This document shows positions 16,672-24,518 of a stretch of 60,619 nucleotides of DNA, one piece after another. Position 1 is the stretch's first letter, and every line of letters starts with the position of its first letter. Below the pieces are notes generated by a model that saw nothing but the letters and a program-made list of their open reading frames with translations, searched no databases and had not been told where the DNA came from. The position numbers and the translations under genes were made by a program. The DNA comes from Herbaspirillum rhizosphaerae. Its GTDB lineage: Bacteria; Pseudomonadota; Gammaproteobacteria; Burkholderiales; Burkholderiaceae_D. The DNA lies in contig NZ_LFLU01000023.1 of NCBI RefSeq assembly GCF_001189965.1, forward strand, positions 1-60,619. Direction: 5' to 3'.

Positions 16672-18006
16672 ATGGCCCACGCCCGCTACAAACAGCTGGT
16701 CGATCGCTTCGCCGCCGACATCCGCGCCGGTGCGCTCAAGCCCGGCACGCGCCTGCCCACGCACCGGCAGCTCGCCGTAAAACAAGGACTGGCGCTGGCG
16801 ACGGCGACACGGGTCTACGCCGAGCTGGAAGCCATGGGCCTGGTCAGCGGCGAGACCGGCCGCGGCACCTTCGTCAGGGAAACCGCCCTGCCGCCGGATC
16901 AAGGCGTCGACCTGCACGCGGTCGCCGCCGGCGTGGTCGATCTCAACTTCAACTACCCTTCCCTGCCCGAACAAACCCGGCTGCTGAGCAGCGCCCTGCG
17001 CCGGCTGGCTGGCTCCGGCGACCTGGAAGCCTTGCTGCGCTACCAGCCGCATGCCGGACGACCGCATGAGCGCGCCACGGTAGCGCGGCATCTGCTGTCG
17101 CGCGGCTTGTCGGTCACTGCGGATCAGGTGCTCATCGTCAGCGGCGCGCAGCATGGCCTGGCGGCGACGGCGATGGCCTTGCTGCATCCCGGCGACGTGG
17201 TGGCGACCGATGCACTGACTTATTCGGGATTCAAGGTGCTCGCCGAAAACCAAAGGCTGGAGCTGGCGGCTATTCCGCTGTCGGAAGAAGGCCCGGATCT
17301 GGATGCCCTCGAAAAGCTGTGCAAGAAGCGCCGCGTGCGGGCGGTGTACGCCATGCCGACCTTGCACAATCCGATGGGCTGGGTAATGAAGCTGGAGCAG
17401 CGCAAGAAGCTGGTGGCGATCGCGCGGCAATACGGCTTGCTGATCATCGAAGACGCGGCCTACGCCTTCCTCGCGGAGAATCCGCCGCCGCCCCTCGCTG
17501 CGCTGGCGCCGGAACTCACGGTCTATGTCTCGGGACTCTCAAAGAGCGTCGCAACCGGCCTGCGCGTCGGCTTCGTCGCTGCGCCTTCCCACTGGGCGCC
17601 CAAGGTAGAACGCGCCATCCGCGCCACCACCTGGAATACGCCCGGCATCATGACCGGCATCGCCTGCGGATGGATCGACGACGACACCGTTGCCCGCCTT
17701 GAAGCGGAGAAACGCGCAGATGCGAGAAGCCGGCAGGCGATGGCCCGCAAAACGCTCAGGGGCCTGCACACCATCTCGCATCCGGCGTCCTATTTCCTGT
17801 GGCTGCCTTTACCGGAAGAGGTCCGCGCCGATCAGGTCGCCATGGCGCTGCTGCACCAGAACGTCTCGGTCTCGACTGCCGAGCCGTTTGCGGTTTCGGA
17901 ACATGTGCCGCATGCGATCCGGCTCGCGCTGGGGTCGGTGGAACCGGAGGCGCTGCAGGCGGCGTTGAAGATCGTGCGCAAGGTGATTGAAGGCTATGCG
18001 TATTGA
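16672..18006 (+). CDS. MocR/PdxR-like regulator (GntR HTH plus aminotransferase domain)
   Basis: A 444-residue fusion. Residues 1-70 are a GntR winged helix (AADIRAGALKPGTRLPTHRQLA, VYAELEAMGLV). The rest is a fold-type I aminotransferase-like domain with MPTLHNPMG, IIEDAAYAFL and the PLP-binding Lys291 in SGLSKSVATGLRVGF. MocR proteins sense PLP-amino compound adducts. Located opposite the DJ-1 gene at 15955 and 57 bp before the AhpD-like gene at 18064; either could be in its regulon. Confidence 0.93.
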   Translation: MAHARYKQLVDRFAADIRAGALKPGTRLPTHRQLAVKQGLALATATRVYAELEAMGLVSGETGRGTFVRETALPPDQGVDLHAVAAGVVDLNFNYPSLPEQTRLLSSALRRLAGSGDLEALLRYQPHAGRPHERATVARHLLSRGLSVTADQVLIVSGAQHGLAATAMALLHPGDVVATDALTYSGFKVLAENQRLELAAIPLSEEGPDLDALEKLCKKRRVRAVYAMPTLHNPMGWVMKLEQRKKLVAIARQYGLLIIEDAAYAFLAENPPPPLAALAPELTVYVSGLSKSVATGLRVGFVAAPSHWAPKVERAIRATTWNTPGIMTGIACGWIDDDTVARLEAEKRADARSRQAMARKTLRGLHTISHPASYFLWLPLPEEVRADQVAMALLHQNVSVSTAEPFAVSEHVPHAIRLALGSVEPEALQAALKIVRKVIEGYAY

Positions 18007-18063
18007 GAGCAGACTGGGATTTTTATTCCAAATTGGACAGAGATTTTTTACAAGGAGCCGCAC

Positions 18064-18465
18064 ATGGCGATGGTGAAAATGGTTGAAGATGGCGCTGCGC
18101 CGAAAGAGGTGCAGGCGGTGTTTGATGATATCAAGGCCGCCCGCAATACCGATTGGATAAACAATTTCTGGAAAGTCCTGGCCAGTTCTCCGACCACGCT
18201 CCAGCGTATCTGGTCCAACGTAAAGCAGGTGATGGCGCCGGGAGCGCTCGATCCGCTGACGAAGGAGATGCTTTACATCGCGGTAAGCGTGACGAACAAC
18301 TGCGAATATTGCATCCATTCGCACACGGCGGCGGCGAAAGCCAAAGGCATGACGGACGAGATGTTTGCAGAGATGCTTGCGGTTGTCGGTTTGGCGAACG
18401 AAACCAACCGGCTGGCAAATGGTTACCGGGTTCCGGTAGACGAACGCTTCATTCCGGAAGTGTAG
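18064..18465 (+). CDS. Carboxymuconolactone decarboxylase/AhpD-like protein
   Basis: A 133-residue protein with the AhpD active-site motif NNCEYCIHSHT (Cys80, Cys83, His87). CxxC plus His marks the peroxidase-related disulfide reductase branch rather than true carboxymuconolactone decarboxylases. The ribosome site AAGGAG sits 8 bases before ATG 18064. It follows the MocR gene closely and is probably in one transcription unit with it. Confidence 0.9.
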   Translation: MAMVKMVEDGAAPKEVQAVFDDIKAARNTDWINNFWKVLASSPTTLQRIWSNVKQVMAPGALDPLTKEMLYIAVSVTNNCEYCIHSHTAAAKAKGMTDEMFAEMLAVVGLANETNRLANGYRVPVDERFIPEV

Positions 18466-18794
18466 TATCGACGGCAAACCGCGGGTGATGTCGGCCGGAA
18501 GCGGGCGTTCAACACGGAAGAAGCCCGCTTGCGCGGGCTCCTCATCCGGCTTCAAGCGGCATCGCGCTCCCTCAGCAGCTCAACCCGCCGTCGGTCAGCA
18601 GCGGCAGGACGCGCCCCACGATCGGTTCCCAGTAATGCGCCGCTGGCCGGCTGCCGGCGCGCGAAAATGCGTGATGCAAGAGGAGTAAGGCGTCGCGCGG
18701 TTTGCTGGTGAGGTATTCGGTGACGTGCACCGGTCGGAACAGGCAGCGGCTGTCGCGCTGGCGGAGCGGTCCGGGCGGGTCCGGGCGATTTAGG
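18466..18794. other. Intergenic stretch without a supported gene
   Basis: About 330 bases. A hairpin AGCCCGC (18522-18528) / GCGGGCT (18533-18539) lies 57 bp after the AhpD-like gene, but no T-run follows, so termination there is uncertain. A minus-strand open frame 18572-18823 of 83 codons overlaps the small membrane gene and is not convincing. Confidence 0.4.
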
Positions 18795-18965
18795 TCAGAG
18801 GCCTTCCGCCTCACGGCGTGCACACTTCTTGGCTTCGTACTGCGCGCGCATCTGCCGCAAGCGCCGTCTGGCGACGACCTGACGCACGACGGCGCCCAGC
18901 CCGACGACCAGCATGCAGGCAGCGGCCAGCAGCACCCCCAGCAATGGCATTCCCATTTGATCCAT
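18795..18965 (-). CDS. Small single-pass membrane protein, 56 residues
   Basis: A short frame from ATG 18965 to TGA 18795 encodes MDQMGMPLLGVLLAAACMLV, then VGLGAVVRQVVARRRLR and a hydrophilic tail ending ARREAEGL. Residues 7-28 form one hydrophobic segment followed at once by a strongly basic stretch, giving an N-out/C-in topology by the positive-inside rule. The upstream GGGGGA could serve as ribosome site; an in-frame ATG three codons later is an alternative. It stands alone between two plus-strand units. Function unknown. Confidence 0.6.
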   Translation of the reverse strand: MDQMGMPLLGVLLAAACMLVVGLGAVVRQVVARRRLRQMRAQYEAKKCARREAEGL

Positions 18966-19231
18966 GATTCCCCCGCGGCCCGTGATCGGGTCCGACGTTT
19001 ACGCTTGTTTTAGGAACATTATACCGATCAGTTTGTAAATTCCAACAACGCCATGTTGTTTAGCCGCCAATAAGCAACAACGCAAGACGTCCCTCGGATC
19101 ATGCAACTCGCAAGGCTGCCGGCCCGCATGACCCGGCGCGGCACAAAACCGGCGGCGGCGGGAGCGTTTGATATGATGCAATGGCTGCAGCGCGACATGC
19201 GTCTGCGCCATCCCACCTTTCCGAGTCCGCC

Positions 19232-20347
19232 ATGATTTTTCGCCAGCTGTTCGACCCCGGTTCCTGTACCTACACCTACCTGCTGGGCGACGGCGGCGAG
19301 GCCTTGCTGATCGATCCCGTCTATGAACAGGTGCCGCGCGACCTGGCGCTGCTGGAAGAGCTCGGCCTGCGGCTGGCGGCCACGCTCGATACCCACGTGC
19401 ACGCCGACCACGTCACCGGCGCCTGGCGTCTGCATGAACGCTGCGGCAGCCGCATCGCACTGGCCGAAGCGGCCGCTGCCGATACCGCACTGGTGGGACA
19501 AGCGCTGCGTCACGGCGACCGCATCGGCTTCGGCAGCCGTCATCTGAACGTGCGCGCCACGCCCGGCCACACCGGCGGTTGCCTGACCTACGTGCTGGAC
19601 GATCAAAGCATGGCCTTCACCGGCGACAGCCTGCTCATTCGCGGCTGCGGCCGCACCGACTTCCAGCAAGGCAGCCCGCAGCAATTGTTCGCGTCCGTGC
19701 GCGAGCAGATCCTGAGCCTGCCGGCCGAGTGCCTGCTCTACCCCGCGCACGACTATCGCGGCATCACCGTCAGCAGCGTCGCCGAGGAGCGCCGCTTCAA
19801 CCCGCGCCTGGGCGGCGATGCGGACGTCGGCGATTTTGCCGGCTACATGAACAACCTGAATCTGCCGCATCCCAAGCTGATGGACGTCGCCGTGCCGGCC
19901 AACCTGCGCTGCGGCAAACCCGAGGGCGATCTGCCGACGCCCGATACGCCGGCGTGGGCGCCGCTGACGCTGCGCTTCAGCGGTATCTGGGAAATCGAAC
20001 CGATGAGCTTGCTGGAACACGCCGCCGACGTGCAAATCGTCGACGTGCGCGAAGCCGCCGAGTTCATCGACGGCATCGGCCACATTGCCGGCGCGCAACT
20101 GCTTCCGTTGTCTCAACTGAAGGACCGTTTGACCGAAATCGACCCGGCGCAGCCGGTCGTGGCGGTCTGCCGCTCGGGCGTGCGTTCCGCGCAGGCCAGC
20201 GCCCTGCTGGCCAAATCAGGTTTTGGCCAGGTCGCCAATCTGGCCGGCGGCATGCTCAGGTGGCGCAGCGAATCGCTGCCGGTGATGTCGGATGGCGAGC
20301 CGGATGGAACGGCAGCTGCGCCGACCGATGTCCAGGCCCGCCCCTGA
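19232..20347 (+). CDS. Persulfide dioxygenase-rhodanese fusion protein
   Basis: A 371-residue two-domain enzyme. Residues 1-245 are a metallo-beta-lactamase fold of the ETHE1 type: THVHADH (His55, His57, Asp59, His60), TPGHTGG, FTGDSLLIRGCGRTDFQ and YPAHDY. Residues 255-345 are a rhodanese domain with the active-site loop VCRSGVRS (Cys313). ETHE1 enzymes oxidise glutathione persulfide to sulfite, and the rhodanese part moves sulfane sulfur. Fusions of this order are known in related Burkholderiales. D-cysteine desulfhydrase follows at 20457, which would supply sulfide. Confidence 0.93.
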   Translation: MIFRQLFDPGSCTYTYLLGDGGEALLIDPVYEQVPRDLALLEELGLRLAATLDTHVHADHVTGAWRLHERCGSRIALAEAAAADTALVGQALRHGDRIGFGSRHLNVRATPGHTGGCLTYVLDDQSMAFTGDSLLIRGCGRTDFQQGSPQQLFASVREQILSLPAECLLYPAHDYRGITVSSVAEERRFNPRLGGDADVGDFAGYMNNLNLPHPKLMDVAVPANLRCGKPEGDLPTPDTPAWAPLTLRFSGIWEIEPMSLLEHAADVQIVDVREAAEFIDGIGHIAGAQLLPLSQLKDRLTEIDPAQPVVAVCRSGVRSAQASALLAKSGFGQVANLAGGMLRWRSESLPVMSDGEPDGTAAAPTDVQARP

Positions 20348-20456
20348 GGCTGCCGCTGCCGCTGCCGCCACGAAATGCGCCGGGCAAAACCGGCTTTTCC
20401 CAGAACATCTACAATCGCCGCTGATACGTTGCGCAGCCAATCAACCTGAGAAAACC

Positions 20457-21482
20457 ATGCCCTCCACCACCACCGATCTCCTTGCCCCGTTTCCACGCAT
20501 GCGCCTCGTCGACGGCGCAACGCCCGTTTATCAGCTCAAGGAATTGGCGCGCGAGATCACCGACCTCGGCGACGTCAACATCTTCGTCAAACGCGACGAC
20601 CTGATGGCGCTCGGCGGCGGCGGCAACAAACTGCGCAAGCTGGAATTCCTGCTCGGCGCCGCCATGGCCGAAGGCGCCGACACCATCGTCACCATCGGCG
20701 GCCTGCAATCGAATCACGCCCGGCTCACCGCCGCTGCGGCCGCCAAGGCCGGATTGCAGTGCGAGATCATCCTGGGACGCCAGGTGCCCAAGACCAATGA
20801 AGAATACGAACTCGGCGGCAACGTGTTCCTGAACAAGATCTTCGGCGCCCGCGTCGAAGTGGCGGAAGCAGGTACAACCCCGTTGGAGCGCGCCCGTGCG
20901 CGTGTGGCAGAGCTGATTCAGACGGGCCGCAAGCCCTACCTGATCCCGACGGGCGGATCCACGGAAATCGGCGCCCTGGGCTACGTCAGCTGTCTGTATG
21001 AAATCCTGGAACAGCAGAAGGAACTGCCGATCGAATTCGACCACATCGTGCTTGCCAACGGCAGCTCCGGCACCCATGCCGGCCTGGCGGCAGGATTGCT
21101 CAGCGCAGGCAAATCCCCGCGCCTGGTCCAGGCATTCTCCACCCTGCACGACGGCGACACGGCCCGCCAGAAAACCGCGCAGCTGACCGAAGCGACGCTG
21201 GCGCTGCTCGGCCACCAAGTCGCGCTGCCGGAAGACGACGTCCTGGTCGATGGCAGCCAGCGCGGCGCCGGCTACGGCATCCCTACCGAAGAAATGAAGA
21301 CCGCCGTGCTGGCGTTGGCGCGCTCCGAGGGGATCTTGCTCGATCCGGTCTACTCCGGCAAAGCATTCGCCGGCATGCTGGCCTATATCCGGGAGGGCAA
21401 ATTCAAGTCGGGGGCGAACGTGCTGTTCATCATGACCGGCGGCACGCCCTCGATTTATGCGTATCGCGATGCGTTTGAATGA
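20457..21482 (+). CDS. dcyD: D-cysteine desulfhydrase
   Basis: A 341-residue PLP enzyme of the ACC deaminase/D-cysteine desulfhydrase family. The PLP Lys58 lies in ALGGGGNKLRKLEFLLG; later blocks are GGLQSNHAR, PTGGSTEIGALGY, NGSSGTHAGLAAGL and ILLDPVYSGKAFAG. It splits D-cysteine into pyruvate, ammonia and sulfide; ACC deaminase activity is less likely from the active-site wording but not excluded. It lies 110 bp after the persulfide dioxygenase-rhodanese gene on the same strand. Confidence 0.88.
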   Translation: MPSTTTDLLAPFPRMRLVDGATPVYQLKELAREITDLGDVNIFVKRDDLMALGGGGNKLRKLEFLLGAAMAEGADTIVTIGGLQSNHARLTAAAAAKAGLQCEIILGRQVPKTNEEYELGGNVFLNKIFGARVEVAEAGTTPLERARARVAELIQTGRKPYLIPTGGSTEIGALGYVSCLYEILEQQKELPIEFDHIVLANGSSGTHAGLAAGLLSAGKSPRLVQAFSTLHDGDTARQKTAQLTEATLALLGHQVALPEDDVLVDGSQRGAGYGIPTEEMKTAVLALARSEGILLDPVYSGKAFAGMLAYIREGKFKSGANVLFIMTGGTPSIYAYRDAFE

Positions 21483-21511
21483 GCCATCGGTTCAGCGCCG
21501 GCAGGCGCACG

Positions 21512-23548
21512 TCACGCCGCGCTTAATTCGATTGCCGATGCGTCCCGCAGCAAGGATTGCCGGGCAATGAATTCGCCGGCGCGACTGATAAATTCGCCGG
21601 CGCGATTTGCGGTCAATGGCTTGCTGTAGAAATATCCCTGAATCTGATCGCAGCGCCATGCGCCGAGCAGATCCAGATGCTCCTGCTCCTCCACGCCTTC
21701 GGCAATCACCGCGACATTCAGATTGTGTCCCAGCGTGATCACCGCCTGGACGATCGCGGCATCGCTCGATCCGGCCTGCAAACCCCGGATGAAAGACTGA
21801 TCGATTTTCAGTTTGGTGATCGGGAAATGCTTCAGGTACGAGAGGCTGGAATAACCCGTGCCGAAATCGTCGATGGCCAGCTGGATGCCGAGGTGGCGCA
21901 GGTGTTTCATCAACAGCGCGGTCCTCTCGGGCCGCTGGACCATGATGCCTTCGGTGATCTCAAGCTCGATCCAGCTCGGATCGACGCCGGACTGCGTCAG
22001 GCTTTCATGCACCATCAGCATGAAACCCGGATGATTGAACTGGCGCGGCGAGATGTTGATCGCCATCAGCAGTTTTTCGTCGGCGCCCTCGTTCCAGATC
22101 TTGATCTGGCGGCAAGCCTCTTGCAAAATCCAGCTGCCGATTGGCACGATGAGGCCGGAGCTTTCCGCCACGGGAATGAAGTCTGCCGGCGACACCAGCT
22201 GCCCGTCCCGCCGCCATCTGACCAGCGCTTCGAAGCCGATCAGGCGGGCGTTCGCCACGTCGTATTGCGGCTGATAATGGAGTTCCAGTTCGCCCTGTTC
22301 GACGGCGTGCCCGAGCGCGGCTTCCAGCGCCAGCTTTTCCTGGGAGCGTTCGTTCAGCGATTGCGAATAGAAGACGTAGGTGTCGCCGCCCGCTTCTCTT
22401 GCCGCAGTAAGCGCGGCGTCGGCGTTCTTCAATAAATCGGCAGGATCGGCGCTGTGGATCGGATACTCCGATGCACCCAGGCTCAGCGTGACGTGCATCT
22501 CCTGGTTTTCCAGCTGGAACGGCGACGTGCCCAGCGCCTTCAGCGCATCGAGCGCGGCGTAAAAATCGGGATGGCCGTTCGACAGCCGATAGAGGATGGC
22601 GATGTTGGCGCCATCCATACGAAACACCTCGCCTGCGTGCCGGCGCGCCACTTCCTGCACGCGCCGGGTCATCTCCAGGATGAGCCGGTCGGCGCGCCGA
22701 TGCCCGATTCCGCCGACGATCTGGTCGAAGCGGTCGGGGACGCACAAGACCACGGTGTAAGGCTTGTCGTCGAGGCGCGTTAACCGCTGTTCGAAGGCGA
22801 GCCGGTGCGGCAGTTGCGTCAGCGGGTCATGCCAGGCCTGAAACGCCAGCTTTCGTTCCGAAGCGAGTCTGGCTCTGAACTGATAGATCAGGAACAAGGC
22901 AATCAGCAGGGACGCTGCGGTATAGAGATGGACCAGGGAGGAAGAGTCGTTCACCTCCTTCACCACATCGCTGGCGCCGTCGACGGAGGTGCTTTCCAGC
23001 CGGCCCTGCAAGCGGTCGAGCTGCGTGCGGATATTGTTCGTGTTGGTGTTGAGATCGCGCAAAATCACGCGCGCCGCCTCCGCATTGACAGCCGGGCGCA
23101 TCATTTCGGCCTCGAACTTCGGCCCCAGCGCCAGGACCGAAGCGTAGCTTTGCCTGATCGCCTGCATGTCGTCCGGAGTCTGCAATCTGTTCAGCAGATA
23201 GCCGAAGCGCATGTCCATCTCCATGCGGGCGTCGCGCTCGATGAGAAGGAAACGGTCTCTGGAAATCGACCTCGCGAAATACTTGTTGAGCGCGAGCTGG
23301 TAGCGCAGCAAGGCGCTCTCGAAGTCCGCCAGCCCGTTCAGCGAGGGGATTTTTTCCTTGAGCAGCGGCGTCACCTTCGCCCTTACCGAATTGGACGTGC
23401 GGTTGACGGCGATCGACAGTCAGACGCTCGCCACAATCAGCAGCGCCAGCAGTCCGTACATTCCCCATCGGTACGGCTTGCCCTTGACGGCCGGACCCGG
23501 TGCGGCGCTGGTGGATTTCATGACGGCCTTCGCTATTCGATTTTTCAT
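21512..23548 (-). pseudogene. GGDEF-EAL phosphodiesterase gene interrupted by an in-frame TGA
   Basis: From ATG 23548 (or ATG 23521, which has GAAGG upstream) the frame runs through a membrane segment (YRWGMYGLLALLIVASV), hits TGA at 23422-23420 (codon 43), and then continues in the same frame as a four-helix periplasmic sensor, a second membrane segment (LYTAASLLIALFLIY), a degenerate GGDEF domain (RMDGANIAIL instead of a GGDEF motif) and a full EAL domain (FEALVRW, EITEG, DDFGTGYSSL, IDQSFI, AEGVE). The intact product would be a 678-residue c-di-GMP phosphodiesterase. A GTG at 23374 could restart a 620-residue product without the first membrane segment. Confidence 0.85.
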
Positions 23549-23863
23549 GCCAAAAGACTAACGGATTGCCCCGCTTGAGGAAAATTGTTTGTCTGCATCG
23601 GATCGATAGCGAAAATAAAAGCGATCAGCGCGGCAGGGGGTAATTCACCGGATACAGCGATATCCCTTGCGTCGGGATCGTGCGAGATGCGCCGGGGGGA
23701 GTAAAACGATGGGGAGAATTTCAACGCAGCCCGGGCGCCGCCAGAAATATTTTGACGACTCGCCTGCGAACTCTCATTGAACAGGGCATACTGATCACCT
23801 GCCTCGGATGGCAGCGCCTGCCAGGAATAGCTGCCAACGCCCAAAGGGCGCCCGCTTGTCCCT
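23549..23863. other. Intergenic stretch without a supported gene
   Basis: About 315 bases between the GGDEF-EAL gene and the small frame before the FliN-like gene. Base composition is less GC-rich than the flanks. A minus-strand frame 23545-24036 exists but has no ribosome site and an un-protein-like composition. Confidence 0.35.
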
Positions 23864-24058
23864 GTGTTCATTGCCTTGTCGCAGTGGAGCGATGCGCAGG
23901 TCTTCCAGCCGGGCCAAACCAGTCTCGTCCCCTTGGATACCCAGAATATGCAAAAGCTTGCCCCGTTGGAAATCCGCGCAAGCGACGGCAGATTAATCGA
24001 TATCGACAAAGTCCATCTCAGCTCGGGTCTCGGCACACCACGTGAAGAACTTCCATGA
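23864..24058 (+). CDS. Short frame coupled to the FliN-like gene, possible remnant
   Basis: A 64-residue frame from GTG 23864, open upstream to a TAG at 23828. Its TGA (24056-24058) overlaps ATG 24055 of the next gene in the ATGA fashion, and the translation PLEIRASDGRLIDIDKVHLS is protein-like. There is no ribosome site, and no family is recognised. It may be the tail of a degraded gene that once preceded the FliN-like gene, or may be chance. Confidence 0.3.
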   Translation: MFIALSQWSDAQVFQPGQTSLVPLDTQNMQKLAPLEIRASDGRLIDIDKVHLSSGLGTPREELP

Positions 24059-24378
24059 GCTCAGAGCCCCTCTTTGTTTTCGATGCACTGGCAGATCCCA
24101 AAACCGCCAGACCGGCGCAGAACGATATCAATGTTGTGCTGGACATTCCGGTAAGGTTGTCCGTGGAGCTCGGGCGAACGCGCGTCAACGTCAAACATCT
24201 GCTGCAGATGACCCTGGGCAGCGTCATCGAACTCGATGGCCTGGCAGGCGAACCGATGGACGTCCTGGTTAACGAATGCCTGATCGCCCAGGGCGAAATC
24301 GTCGTCGTGAACGACAAGTTCGGCATCCGCCTGACCGACATCGCGACGCCGGCAGATCGTATCCGCAGCCTGAAATAA
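24055..24378 (+). CDS. FliN-like flagellar switch (SpoA domain) protein, orphan
   Basis: A 107-residue protein whose residues 25-105 match FliN strongly: LDIPVRLSVELGRTRVNVKHLLQMTLGSVIELDGLAGEPMDVLVN, then CLIAQGEIVVVNDKFGIRLTDIATPADRIRSLK. FliN forms the lower C-ring that sets motor direction. Usual copies sit between fliM and fliO/fliP; here no flagellar or type III gene is adjacent. The N-terminal extension is shorter than in enteric FliN. The start ATG 24055 overlaps the preceding frame. Likely a second, displaced copy. Confidence 0.85.
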   Translation: MSSEPLFVFDALADPKTARPAQNDINVVLDIPVRLSVELGRTRVNVKHLLQMTLGSVIELDGLAGEPMDVLVNECLIAQGEIVVVNDKFGIRLTDIATPADRIRSLK

Positions 24379-24425
24379 GCGCCATATCGGACGACTGCGG
24401 TCGTCATCCCTTCCCCGCTGCCCAT

Positions 24426-24453
24426 AAAAAAGCCGGACCTTCTCAGGTCCGGC
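24426..24453 (-). terminator. Terminator of the TonB receptor operon
   Basis: A 9-bp perfect stem GCCGGACCT / AGGTCCGGC with a 4-base loop. On the minus strand it is followed by six T residues (24431-24426). It lies 66 bp after the stop of the TonB-dependent receptor gene. Confidence 0.9.
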
Positions 24454-24518
24454 ATCGGCATCACACGAGAAGCCGACTGCGCACAACGTTGCGCAGCCTC
24501 ACCTGCATCAGAATTGCA

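Noticed and set aside
18572..18823. 83-codon minus-strand frame
   Set aside because: Overlaps the start of the small membrane gene's 3' end, lacks a ribosome site and has no recognisable motif.
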